Source: Chryseobacterium sp. JUb7
GTDB lineage: Bacteria; Bacteroidota; Bacteroidia; Flavobacteriales; Weeksellaceae
Assembly: GCF_024806495.1 (NCBI RefSeq)
Contig: NZ_JANUFF010000015.1
Span: 47,024-111,023, forward strand
DNA length: 64,000 nucleotides
Direction of reading: 5' to 3'
This document shows, one piece after another, positions 7,838 through 15,767 of this stretch. The translations under genes and the position numbers were made by a program. The notes beneath the pieces were generated by a model that saw nothing but the letters and a program-made list of their open reading frames with translations, ran no database searches and was not told where the DNA came from. Each line of letters starts with the position of its first letter. Position 1 is the stretch's first letter.

Positions 7838-9573
7838 TGCAGTATAGATTTGCCCACATATTACTTCTTCTTATATCCGTAATTTCTTACGGACAGGTCA
7901 ATCTAACTTTAAAATCAGATAAAACAGATTATAATGGTAAGGAAGCTATTAACCTTACGATTATTTTGGAAATGAATGGAGGAGATCTCGTACAGCAGAC
8001 AGGTTTCCAGCTTCCAGATCTGTCAAAGTTTAATATGATCGGAAGTGGGTCTGTAACCAATACGCTGGTAGATCCTGAAACCAATACTGTTATTATTCAA
8101 AAAGTATCCAGAATTGCTCTTGAGCCCAAACAAAAAGGAAAGGTTAAGATAGGCTCGGTTCTGGTGACAGTCAGCAATAAGATTTATAAAACAGAACCTT
8201 TTAATATTTTTATAAAAGATGTTGATAGGAAACCTGTTGCTGCCAATACGTCGAATGATGTATATCTGAACATGGAGATTGAGGATCGTGATGTGTATCA
8301 GGATCAGCCTACAATTGCCGTTCTGAAGGTGTATTCAAAGAATATGGATAATTTCAGGAAGGTGAAAAATATCAGTCTTCCTAAGAATGAAAACATTAAT
8401 GTACATCCGGTAAGTTTTGCAAAATCTGAAATTGATCCCTCTGATAACGGAAGTATGGCATCGCAGGTTTTAGCCGTATTTATGGTATTTCCAAACGAAG
8501 CCGGTTATATAGAAGTTCCTTCTGTTTCGGCATCAGTAAGTTCTTATTCCCATAAAAATAAAATTGTCTCCAATAAGGTAAGAATTAATGTAAAAAAATT
8601 GCCGGAAGGTTCTCCTGAATATTTTAAAAATGCTGTCGGAAACTTCAAGGTAAGTGTTTATAACGAATCCAAAGAAAAAGTTGAGGTTAAAAAACCGATC
8701 AATGTCGTTATAAAAGTTGCTGGAGAAGGAAATTTAGCAGATATGGAGCTTCCGAAAATTGCTGCTTCACCAGACTATGAGATTTTTGCGCCGAAAATTA
8801 CGGCGAAAACAGCTCCGGGTACTACAGGAATTAAAGGAGAAATTCAGGCGCATTATGTGGTTATTCCTAATAAGGCTGGACCACTTTCTATAAAAACAGA
8901 ACCCTTTGCTTTTTTTGACCCTGCTGAAAAAGAATATGTAGATTTGGGCCAGCAGACTTTATCTTTAAATTCATTATCCCATGAGCAGGTCATGGCATCC
9001 CGTTCTACGGTTGAAAAAGTAAATGAATATACCAACACATTTTTAGAAACTGTAAATACACCTGTTTTAAAAACCACTACCTTTAAAGTAAAGGAAAAGA
9101 GCAAGTTTCACTGGAATGTACTTTTAACTAATATTGCCATATTAATAGGATTATTTATTATCTATCTTTTGTTTAAGACTTGGCAAAAAAAACGTAATTT
9201 AGTTAAGGAAACTGTACCTGCGAAATCGTTAGGTTCTATTGCGGAAACAGAAAGTGAAATCAGAGAAACTCTAAAAACAGATGTCAATGATTATTTCAGT
9301 TATCTGGAAAATCTTAAAGATAATGAAGAGTATCAGAAGTTTTTTGATACCGTAGAGGAGTTGGATTCAGAAGTACGAACTCAGTATTCACAAGGCTCTA
9401 AAGAAGATTTTAAGATATTTTTAGAAAATTATAAAGGGAGTGGCGTTGCAGAAGAATACAGAATTCTTTCTCAAAGAATTCAAATGGAGAAGTTTGTTCC
9501 CGTAAAGTCGATAGAAGGAATAGATGAGCTTTTAAAAGCAATTGTTAATTTGTATTCTCAAATTGATAAATAA
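7837..9573 (+). CDS. batD: BatD, periplasmic multi-domain oxygen-tolerance protein
   Basis: The protein is about 578 residues from ATG at 7837: a signal peptide ending SYGQ, a long beta-rich periplasmic part with BatD-type Ig-like repeats (for example DVYLNMEIEDRDVYQDQPTI and KPINVVIKVAGEGNLADMEL), one membrane helix at about 427-445, and a cytoplasmic helical tail. It closes the bat operon and overlaps batC by TGATG. In-frame TTG and GTG codons just upstream lie inside the batC 3' end and are less likely starts. The operon's role in aerotolerance is known from Bacteroides; the mechanism is not. Confidence 0.92.
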   Translation: MQYRFAHILLLLISVISYGQVNLTLKSDKTDYNGKEAINLTIILEMNGGDLVQQTGFQLPDLSKFNMIGSGSVTNTLVDPETNTVIIQKVSRIALEPKQKGKVKIGSVLVTVSNKIYKTEPFNIFIKDVDRKPVAANTSNDVYLNMEIEDRDVYQDQPTIAVLKVYSKNMDNFRKVKNISLPKNENINVHPVSFAKSEIDPSDNGSMASQVLAVFMVFPNEAGYIEVPSVSASVSSYSHKNKIVSNKVRINVKKLPEGSPEYFKNAVGNFKVSVYNESKEKVEVKKPINVVIKVAGEGNLADMELPKIAASPDYEIFAPKITAKTAPGTTGIKGEIQAHYVVIPNKAGPLSIKTEPFAFFDPAEKEYVDLGQQTLSLNSLSHEQVMASRSTVEKVNEYTNTFLETVNTPVLKTTTFKVKEKSKFHWNVLLTNIAILIGLFIIYLLFKTWQKKRNLVKETVPAKSLGSIAETESEIRETLKTDVNDYFSYLENLKDNEEYQKFFDTVEELDSEVRTQYSQGSKEDFKIFLENYKGSGVAEEYRILSQRIQMEKFVPVKSIEGIDELLKAIVNLYSQIDK

Positions 9574-9595
9574 TCAATTTATTTTCATATTTTTG
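9563..9595 (+). promoter_or_regulatory. promoter of marC
   Basis: A TATTTTTG box at 9588-9595 fits the Bacteroidota -7 consensus TAnnTTTG. A TTG at 9563-9565 lies 22 nt upstream, compatible with the -33 element. Transcription would start about 20 nt before the marC ATG. This would separate marC from the bat operon, which ends only 44 nt upstream. Confidence 0.5.
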
Positions 9596-9617
9596 CGAAA
9601 TTTTTAATTACAAAGAG

Positions 9618-10220
9618 ATGGAAGTTTTTAATGATTTTTCTATAAAAGAGATCGTTACCTGTTTTATGGTACTATTTGCCGTAATTGATATTATTGGTTC
9701 AGTTCCCATTGTGGTAAGTCTGCAGCAGAAATTCGGACAGATTGAAGCTGGTAAAGCTTCTATTACCGCAGGAGTGATCATGATTATTTTTCTGTTTGTC
9801 GGAAACAAAATCCTTAAGCTAATCGGAGTAGATGTTAATTCATTTGCTATTGCCGGAGCTTTTGTGATATTTATCATAGCCCTGGAAATGATTCTGGGAA
9901 TTGAGATTAACAAAACAACTGAAGCAAAGGCTGCATCCATTGTCCCTATTGCATTTCCGCTTGTTGCCGGAGCCGGAACCCTTACGACTACCTTATCGCT
10001 TAGAGCTGAATTTCATGATATTAATATTATTTTAGGAATCGTTCTCAATACAATTTTCGTATATTTGGTGCTGAAATCTGCGAAATGGCTAGAGAAGAAA
10101 ATGGGCGAGGCTACGTTGTCTATTCTGCAAAAGGTTTTCGGAATTATCCTTTTGGCAATTTCAATAAAATTATTCACCGCAAACTTTGCACAATTAGTGC
10201 AGAATTATATTAATTTTTAA
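9618..10220 (+). CDS. marC: MarC-family integral membrane protein
   Basis: This 200-residue polytopic protein has about six membrane segments and matches the MarC (UPF0056) family: MVLFAVIDIIGSVPIVVSL in the first helix, AGAFVIFIIALEMILGIE in the middle and PIAFPLVAGAGTLTTTLSL further on. MarC was once linked to multiple antibiotic resistance, but that link is not supported and the transported substrate, if any, is unknown. The length is normal for the family. A small membrane protein gene follows 5 nt after the stop, so the pair is probably one transcript ending at the hairpin at 10445. Confidence 0.92.
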   Translation: MEVFNDFSIKEIVTCFMVLFAVIDIIGSVPIVVSLQQKFGQIEAGKASITAGVIMIIFLFVGNKILKLIGVDVNSFAIAGAFVIFIIALEMILGIEINKTTEAKAASIVPIAFPLVAGAGTLTTTLSLRAEFHDINIILGIVLNTIFVYLVLKSAKWLEKKMGEATLSILQKVFGIILLAISIKLFTANFAQLVQNYINF

Positions 10221-10225
10221 GTATC

Positions 10226-10420
10226 ATGCAGAAGTTTTATAAAGTATTTTTAGTAGTGTTAATTATTATTGTTGCAATTAATGTATATGCAATAGATTGG
10301 CAATCAGATGTTTTGTCAGAAGATAATCTTAAGTTTATTTTCTCAATTGCCGCAGGTGTTCTTGGTTTAATCTTACTTTTTGTAATGAATACATGGAGTA
10401 AAATTGGCGTAAAGAAATAA
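10226..10420 (+). CDS. small two-helix membrane protein
   Basis: The 64-residue product is almost entirely two hydrophobic helices (about residues 6-24 and 36-56), separated by a short polar loop (IDWQSDVLSEDN), with a basic C-terminus (GVKK). I do not recognise the family. It follows marC by 5 nt and precedes a strong terminator, so it is likely cotranscribed with marC and could be an accessory subunit or simply a small membrane protein of unknown role. Confidence 0.7.
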   Translation: MQKFYKVFLVVLIIIVAINVYAIDWQSDVLSEDNLKFIFSIAAGVLGLILLFVMNTWSKIGVKK

Positions 10421-10444
10421 ATAGTACAATATTTAGTCTATATA

Positions 10445-10480
10445 AAAACCTCTTTCAGGCGAAAGAGGTTTTATTTTTTT
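10445..10480. terminator. rho-independent terminator after marC operon
   Basis: A perfect 12-bp stem (AAAACCTCTTTC with GAAAGAGGTTTT) encloses the loop AGGC and is followed by a T-rich tract. It sits between the rightward marC pair and the leftward isochorismate synthase gene; the A-rich left arm lets it work in both directions. Confidence 0.9.
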
Positions 10481-10511
10481 ATTGAATGTCTTACGGAGCT
10501 TTGGAAGTCTA

Positions 10512-11480
10512 TCAGGAAATGACTAAATTTTTCAAAACAGCCTCAGACTTCAATTCTGTTTCAAGCCATTCTTTATGGGGGTCGCTTTGAGCTGTAATTC
10601 CACCACCGACAAATAAATGAACTGCATTTTGGTAAAGCTTTGCACAACGCAGATTGACAAAATACTGAACCGTTTCTTCCGTTTCTATTTTGATATATCC
10701 TGAATAAAGCTCACGCGGATATTTTTCGAACTTTTCTATATTTTCCTTACAAAAATCTTTAGGTATTCCGCAGACAGCCGGAGTAGGATGAAGATCATGA
10801 ATTAATGCATCCAGATTTTCAGGATCTATTTTTATTTTGAAATCAGTTCTGAGATGCTTGATATTTCCTGAAATATGATCATAAGTTTCTGATTTTTCAA
10901 TGCTATCCGAATAATTTTTCAGAATATTCTCGATATACTCAGAAACAGGCTTTTGTTCTTCAATTTCTTTTTGAGACCAGCTTTCTGAAACCGGAAGCGT
11001 GCCAGCCAGGCTCATTGTTTCAAATTCATGAGTCGTTTTATTGAATTTTCCTAAAACTTCCGAAAATGCTCCTATCCATGCATCATCTCCATTATTGAAA
11101 ATGTATCTGAAAGCATTCGGGTAAGATTTACATAGATTATTAAAACTTTCCTTCAGGTCAATTTCTTTAAAATCGGTAAAAAGTTTTCGTCGGGAATACA
11201 CCAATTTTGGGAGGTTGTTTTCTTTGATAACTTCAATGATTTTTTCCAGATTCTGTAAATACTCGCTCTCTGTTTCTGCTATAAAATGATCTTTACTTTC
11301 CGGTAATTCTTTACTGGTAATAGATATTTTATTAAAATTTTCAGAATCAATTTCAGTAAGATCTCCATCAAAATGAAGTTGCCTCAAGCGGTCGAAAGAA
11401 TTGAAAATTACAGTATTTATATCGTTATTTTGACTGGTAGAATAGAGTTTTTCGTTAAATGGAAATTTGAAATAAATCAT
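10512..11480 (-). CDS. menF: isochorismate synthase (chorismate-binding enzyme)
   Basis: The 322-residue protein is a chorismate-utilising enzyme of the isochorismate synthase class, converting chorismate to isochorismate for menaquinone. Signature segments are SLAGTLPVSESWSQKEIEEQK in its central part, HPTPAVCGIPKDFC, and the C-terminal FVGGGITAQSDPHKEWLETE. The N-terminal part is shorter than in long MenF/EntC forms, as often seen in Flavobacteriia. Salicylate synthase or EntC function cannot be ruled out by motif alone, but no siderophore genes are nearby. A MenI-like thioesterase lies about 4 kb upstream on the same strand, supporting a menaquinone role. Confidence 0.88.
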   Translation of the reverse strand: MIYFKFPFNEKLYSTSQNNDINTVIFNSFDRLRQLHFDGDLTEIDSENFNKISITSKELPESKDHFIAETESEYLQNLEKIIEVIKENNLPKLVYSRRKLFTDFKEIDLKESFNNLCKSYPNAFRYIFNNGDDAWIGAFSEVLGKFNKTTHEFETMSLAGTLPVSESWSQKEIEEQKPVSEYIENILKNYSDSIEKSETYDHISGNIKHLRTDFKIKIDPENLDALIHDLHPTPAVCGIPKDFCKENIEKFEKYPRELYSGYIKIETEETVQYFVNLRCAKLYQNAVHLFVGGGITAQSDPHKEWLETELKSEAVLKNLVIS

Positions 11481-11502
11481 GAATGTAATTCTTTATCGAA
11501 AA

Positions 11503-12378
11503 TCAATATCTGGAAATTATGTATGAAATTCCTAAACTGATTTTTCTTTCTGCAAAGGTATTATTAGTCTTAAAGATGTCAAAATCAAATGAGCTGTTTT
11601 TTAAAGATACATTCTTCATTTTGTATTGCTGATAATCTGCAGAGATCAAAAATCGTCTGAATACCCGGTATTGTATTCCCAGGGAAAAGCCCAGATTATT
11701 TTGAGTTGTTTTAAAATCATCTGATTTATCAAGGACGTTATTTTCAGGAACCAGGAATTGCATTTTATAGGTATTTCTGTTCATCATAAGTCCTGCATAA
11801 GGACGAATGTTTTTCCATTCGTAGAAAAATTTCAGCTGAATAGCATATTCGAAATGTTTATTATTAAATCTCTGAAACAGCAGTGGCTGATGGTCTTCGG
11901 TGAAATAAAAACCATTGAGATAGGTGTCTTCTTTATTCGCATCAAGGTCAAATGTAGAATTCCAATGATAAATGTTGGCAGAAAGCATTAATGATAATCG
12001 CGGACTGAAGAAATTTTTTGAAATCCATGCTCCAAAATGTTCTCCCATCTGTTGTTTATGGCTCGAGAGTTCTCTGGCCCAGCTGCTGCTTTTGATACCA
12101 ATTCCTGTTTCAATGCCGTATTGAAATAAATAAGAAGTTCTTATTTCTGTATTTGAATCTTCTGCTAAAAGATTATTTTTAATGGATATTTCCGCAATGT
12201 TTCTGTCAGAGATTATTATGTCCTTGGGGACTATTTTTAAAGGTTTTTCGAGATAAATGGTGTCATAAACGACTACTTTTTCATAAACATAAACAGTATC
12301 AATCTTTTTTTTATTTTGTGCTATTGAAAAATTTGCGATAATAATGAATAATAGGAAAATTAGCTTTTTAAAAAACAT
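11503..12378 (-). CDS. secreted outer-membrane beta-barrel-like protein
   Basis: This 291-residue protein has a signal peptide ending SIAQ, a short region of alternating Val/Tyr (TVYVYEKVVVYDTIYLEKP), and then a series of amphipathic beta strands ending in an aromatic C-terminal segment (GISYIISRY), the pattern of a small outer-membrane barrel. It lies 11 nt downstream of the sigma-factor gene and is probably cotranscribed. The DTIYLEK motif resembles the extreme C-terminus of that sigma factor (RDTIFVER), a hint of linked function. No specific family is recognised. Confidence 0.7.
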   Translation of the reverse strand: MFFKKLIFLLFIIIANFSIAQNKKKIDTVYVYEKVVVYDTIYLEKPLKIVPKDIIISDRNIAEISIKNNLLAEDSNTEIRTSYLFQYGIETGIGIKSSSWARELSSHKQQMGEHFGAWISKNFFSPRLSLMLSANIYHWNSTFDLDANKEDTYLNGFYFTEDHQPLLFQRFNNKHFEYAIQLKFFYEWKNIRPYAGLMMNRNTYKMQFLVPENNVLDKSDDFKTTQNNLGFSLGIQYRVFRRFLISADYQQYKMKNVSLKNSSFDFDIFKTNNTFAERKISLGISYIISRY

Positions 12379-12389
12379 GGATCGTGATT

Positions 12390-13493
12390 TTATCTTTCTA
12401 CAAATATGGTATCTCGCTGGATAATTTTTTTAACAACAATTACTTTTTGGGCAACTTCTTTTATTGAATCTTTTACAATAATTTTTTTTTCTTTTCTATG
12501 TATTTTAAATTCTTCTTGAGAAACAGACTGTGGACCAGAAATGCTTTCCTGAGAATTTGTAGGATTGTTTTCTGAGTTCTTTTCCGATTCACTATCTGCT
12601 GCTTTTAAGTTGTTCTTTTTTGTCGTGTTTTCAATCAGTGAATCATTGGTTTTTTCATTAAAAGAATCCGATGTTTCCGGTGACTTATCTTTCACGAAAA
12701 ATATATTTTTAGAATTGAATACAAAAGCCGAAGCGGCGGCAATAATGATAATTACAGATCCCGCGATTATTTTCTTTTTTCCGTTTTGACCGGATGCGGA
12801 GAATGATGGTTTAGTGATCCTTTTATAATTTTCAGGGATTTCTAATTGCTTTGAAGGGGCAATAGTAAAGTCTGAAAATTTACCTTTGAAGGTTTGTGCC
12901 CATAATATTCCTCCAAATCCCAAAATGACAAGTAACTGAGCCATTTTCTTTTTATTCCGGGGCGTATTTTCATCAGAAACCGTATTCATCAAATAATTCT
13001 GAATCGTTTTTTTTGCCCGCAGCAAATGTGATTTCGAAGTATTGACAGAAATTCCCAAAAGAGTAGAAATTTCGGCATGAGAATGATTTTCAAGAAAATA
13101 TAAATTGAAAACAGACTTGTGGTGGGAAGGCAGGCTGTCTATTGATGACAGAAGCTCTTCCCGCGTAAAATCATATATGAAAATGTGTTTTTTTTCTTCT
13201 GAAAAAGTAGGATTCATTTCTGAAAATGTATCTGGAATTTCTGATGGCTCAGTGGTAATAAAAACATCTTTGTTTTTGCGTAAGTACTGCAAAGCATTAT
13301 TGACAACAATTTTTTTGAGCCAGCCAAATAAAGCTTTTTCATCCTTAAGCTGATGATGGTTTTGAATAGCTGCTATAAAACTGTCCTGCAATATATCCTC
13401 AGCAGTTTGAAGATCCTGTATATATCTGCGACAAATCCCCAAGAGTTTTGGGGAATATTCGCTGTATATTTTTTGCCAATTGTATGTTTGCAT
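12390..13493 (-). CDS. ECF-type sigma factor with membrane-anchored C-terminal extension
   Basis: The first ~170 residues are an ECF sigma factor: region 2 with DLQTAEDILQDSFIAA (about 26-42) and region 4 with the helix-turn-helix SHAEISTLLGISVNTSKSHL (about 138-157). Unlike typical ECF factors of about 190 residues, the protein continues to 367 residues with two hydrophobic stretches (about 185-200 and 241-262), then a Ser/Asn/Glu-rich segment and a Val/Ile-rich end (VIVVKKIIQRDTIFVER). The tail looks like a fused membrane-spanning regulator. No separate anti-sigma gene is adjacent; a beta-barrel-like gene follows by 11 nt. A shared promoter element links it to the lipoprotein genes upstream. 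Confidence 0.85.
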   Translation of the reverse strand: MQTYNWQKIYSEYSPKLLGICRRYIQDLQTAEDILQDSFIAAIQNHHQLKDEKALFGWLKKIVVNNALQYLRKNKDVFITTEPSEIPDTFSEMNPTFSEEKKHIFIYDFTREELLSSIDSLPSHHKSVFNLYFLENHSHAEISTLLGISVNTSKSHLLRAKKTIQNYLMNTVSDENTPRNKKKMAQLLVILGFGGILWAQTFKGKFSDFTIAPSKQLEIPENYKRITKPSFSASGQNGKKKIIAGSVIIIIAAASAFVFNSKNIFFVKDKSPETSDSFNEKTNDSLIENTTKKNNLKAADSESEKNSENNPTNSQESISGPQSVSQEEFKIHRKEKKIIVKDSIKEVAQKVIVVKKIIQRDTIFVER

Positions 13494-13517
13494 TAATCTA
13501 CTTATAATAGCCTCCTT

Positions 13518-13550
13518 TCAAAACTGGTGAAAAACAAAAGGAGTTTTCAT
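13518..13550 (-). CDS. possible 10-residue leader peptide before the sigma gene
   Basis: An ATG at 13550 sits at exactly the same distance from a CTGCAAC box as the start codon of the lipoprotein gene at 15660, with the same ACAACC context before it. It opens a 10-codon frame (MKTPFVFHQF, then TGA) ending 24 nt before the sigma-factor start. It may be a functional leader peptide or a remnant left when the promoter and start region of a lipoprotein gene were duplicated. Confidence 0.35.
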   Translation of the reverse strand: MKTPFVFHQF

Positions 13551-13566
13551 GGTTGTTATTTTGTAT

Positions 13567-13595
13567 TAAGATGCAAAAAGAAGAAAAAGTTGCAG
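13567..13595 (-). promoter_or_regulatory. ECF-type promoter of the sigma-factor gene
   Basis: Reading leftward, a CTGCAAC element (13595-13589) is followed by a T-rich 15-nt spacer and CATCTTA (13573-13567). The AAC core is typical of -35 elements recognised by ECF sigma factors. The same two words with the same 15-nt spacing occur upstream of the lipoprotein gene at 15660, which suggests regulation by one sigma factor, most simply the adjacent one. Confidence 0.5.
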
Positions 13596-13608
13596 CTTAA
13601 TATTATTT

Positions 13609-14637
13609 TTAATTCTGAACAGCAAATATAGCTTTAAGAATTTGTTTTGTTCCAACCGGTGCCGGAGGAAGATAATAGGTTTGTACATTATTAATATAAA
13701 TTTTTCCACCTCTGTTCTGAAAATCAACAGCTCTCACAGAATACAGATTTTGATTAAGAATAAACATATCGTAGCACAATTCAAATTCGGGATCTACATT
13801 TATAGGATTAAGATTTCCGTTTTTATAATAACTCTGGTACTGCATAAGATAAACATCATTTCCGTCCAGAGTAATAGGTGTGTTAAGATTGGATATAGGC
13901 TGGTTTGGCGTGGTCTCAGTTCCTGTTATAATGTTTTTATAGGATACAATATAATTTTTGCGATAAGATATATACAGATTATTGGCATTTGAAACTAAAT
14001 TTCCTATTAAATCACCATATTCATCAGCTATATTAATAACAGGATGAAAGGTCGTTCCTTCATAATATCCATCGTATACAAGACTATTAATAATTTTTCT
14101 TCCCGTATTATAAACCTGTGAATTGTAAACACAGACTGAACCTAAACTGGAGTATCCAAAATAATAATCTGGAAACGTATCCAATATTGTTTTTATTCCA
14201 TTTTTCCAGTAACAGTATTCATACTTTTCATTTGGAGTGGCAGGAGAGGGATTTTCAACAACACCGGAAAAATAGATGTCATTATTATAAATATAGAAAC
14301 CTTCTATTCGTGCATATAAACCGGCAGCAATATTCAGATATTGCCTGATGCCGAACCGCGTATTGTTTTTCCAGAAATAATTGAGTTCATTAGTGAACTG
14401 GCTATACCCGACGATATAAATATTATCATTTTCAACAATAATATCTGATGGAGTAATACCATCGCCGGAAGATAAATAAGTCTGTTGGTTATTTTTCCAG
14501 TAACAGGCTTTACTATTTTCAATGCCGGCAACATAAACATCAACCGAGTTGACATTTTTTTCCAGTGTTTCATCATCGTTTTGTGTACAGGAAGTTACAA
14601 CACTCAATAAAAATACAATAGATAATAAAAATCTCAT
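13609..14637 (-). CDS. WKN-repeat lipoprotein, paralogue 1
   Basis: This 342-residue lipoprotein has a signal peptide with lipobox VVTSC and then recurring units of the type CYWKN(N/G) plus NDIYxxG (for example SKACYWKNNQQTYL, ELNYFWKNNTRFGI, YEYCYWKNGIKTIL). Alternating beta strands and repeat spacing suggest a beta-propeller-like fold exposed at the cell surface or in the periplasm. It is clearly a tandem paralogue of the upstream gene at 14662-15660, from which it is separated by 24 nt. The function is unknown. Its stop is just before the promoter of the sigma-factor gene. Confidence 0.75.
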   Translation of the reverse strand: MRFLLSIVFLLSVVTSCTQNDDETLEKNVNSVDVYVAGIENSKACYWKNNQQTYLSSGDGITPSDIIVENDNIYIVGYSQFTNELNYFWKNNTRFGIRQYLNIAAGLYARIEGFYIYNNDIYFSGVVENPSPATPNEKYEYCYWKNGIKTILDTFPDYYFGYSSLGSVCVYNSQVYNTGRKIINSLVYDGYYEGTTFHPVINIADEYGDLIGNLVSNANNLYISYRKNYIVSYKNIITGTETTPNQPISNLNTPITLDGNDVYLMQYQSYYKNGNLNPINVDPEFELCYDMFILNQNLYSVRAVDFQNRGGKIYINNVQTYYLPPAPVGTKQILKAIFAVQN

Positions 14638-14661
14638 GGCTTTTCGGTTTTAAATAAATGT

Positions 14662-15660
14662 TTAATTTTTAACAACAAAAAGTGAGGTGAAAAATCCACC
14701 GTTGCCAATCGTTTGTGTCTGGATGTTGTTAATTAAGAAGTTGTAAGATTTTGGACCGCTCGTCGTTTCTTTGACGATAAAGATATTATCATCATAAGCT
14801 TTTAAAGTAGTGACAGTAGGATAGGTTTGATCTGAATTTAAAACCTGGACACTGTTTTTATAGTAATAATGTACTTTGTAATTTGTATACAGATTATTGT
14901 TGGACGGATCGGGCGTTATTTCCATTGTATTGGCAAAAGGTAATTCATAAGGTCCGATGAGCGTTTCTGTTTGGCTGGCAATATTAAACTGATACAGTTT
15001 TAAGTTTTTTTGATATAATATATAGACTCCGTTATTGCTGTGAACCATATTTCCTAAAGTATAAATCTCTGGAGCAATGGAATGAAATGTTGTATTTTGA
15101 AAATATCCGAAATTATATCCTGAAACGGGATCGTATTTGGAAGTTGAAACATATACCTGTGAATTGACAACATCAATTTTCGAATCCATGACAAAACTTT
15201 GCTTATGCAGACTTACTTTTACAGCATTTTTCCAATAACATAATTCATATCTTTCAGAAACAGGAGCATTGGGATTCTCAATATATCCTGAAAAATAAAT
15301 GTCATTATTTTCTACTTTATAATCATGAATGTTTACGGTTACATTGTTGGGAATATTCAGATACTGGGCGATGTCATATCGTGTTCCGTTTTTCCAGAAA
15401 TATTCGATGACTAAATAAAGTGCGGTGCTTGCAGTAGCATAGACGTTATTATTTTCAACGAAAATATTTCTTGCGATCAGATTATTTCCATTAGGCAGAA
15501 CTGTTTTAACTCCATTTTTCCAATAACAGGCCTGAAGATTTTCGGACCCGGCTAAGTATACATCATACGAATTTGTTTTTTCCAGGGGGTCACCGTCATC
15601 CTGTTTACAGGAAATGAGGAAAATAAAAAGAAACGAAAAAGATAAAAAAAGAGTTCTCAT
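14662..15660 (-). CDS. WKN-repeat lipoprotein, paralogue 2
   Basis: The 332-residue product has a signal peptide with lipobox LISC and the same CYWKNG-type repeats as its downstream paralogue (LQACYWKNGVKTVL, IEYFWKNGTRYDI, YELCYWKNAVKVSL), again suggesting a propeller-like extracytoplasmic fold. The two proteins align along their whole length, including the DVYLAGSENLQACYWKNG-type opening, so they arose by tandem duplication. The gene is preceded by a CTGCAAC/CATCTTA promoter also found before the sigma-factor gene. The ligand or function is unknown. Confidence 0.75.
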   Translation of the reverse strand: MRTLFLSFSFLFIFLISCKQDDGDPLEKTNSYDVYLAGSENLQACYWKNGVKTVLPNGNNLIARNIFVENNNVYATASTALYLVIEYFWKNGTRYDIAQYLNIPNNVTVNIHDYKVENNDIYFSGYIENPNAPVSERYELCYWKNAVKVSLHKQSFVMDSKIDVVNSQVYVSTSKYDPVSGYNFGYFQNTTFHSIAPEIYTLGNMVHSNNGVYILYQKNLKLYQFNIASQTETLIGPYELPFANTMEITPDPSNNNLYTNYKVHYYYKNSVQVLNSDQTYPTVTTLKAYDDNIFIVKETTSGPKSYNFLINNIQTQTIGNGGFFTSLFVVKN

Positions 15661-15676
15661 GGTTGTTAGTTTCTTA

Positions 15677-15705
15677 TAAGATGATAAAAAATAAAAAAGT
15701 TGCAG
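15677..15705 (-). promoter_or_regulatory. ECF-type promoter of the WKN-repeat lipoprotein pair
   Basis: CTGCAAC (15705-15699) and CATCTTA (15683-15677) are separated by 15 nt, and the ATG follows at the same distance as in the copy upstream of the sigma gene. The two 48-nt regions can be aligned without gaps, including an ACAACC just before the ATG. Confidence 0.5.
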
Positions 15706-15713
15706 TAATTATA

Positions 15714-15742
15714 TAAAAAAAGACCCAAAAATTTTGAGTCTT
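15714..15742 (-). terminator. terminator after the MenI-like gene
   Basis: On the minus strand AAGACTCAAAA and TTTTGGGTCTT form an 11-bp stem with one mismatch, followed by a T run. It closes the transcript of the thioesterase gene that ends at 15768 and isolates it from the lipoprotein promoter. Confidence 0.75.
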
Positions 15743-15767
15743 AATTATTTTGAGATTACATATAATC

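Noticed and set aside
7272..7859. Long antisense open frame opposite batC
   Set aside because: It mirrors the biased codons of the TPR and Gln/Asn-rich coding region and has no family resemblance; a shadow of batC.
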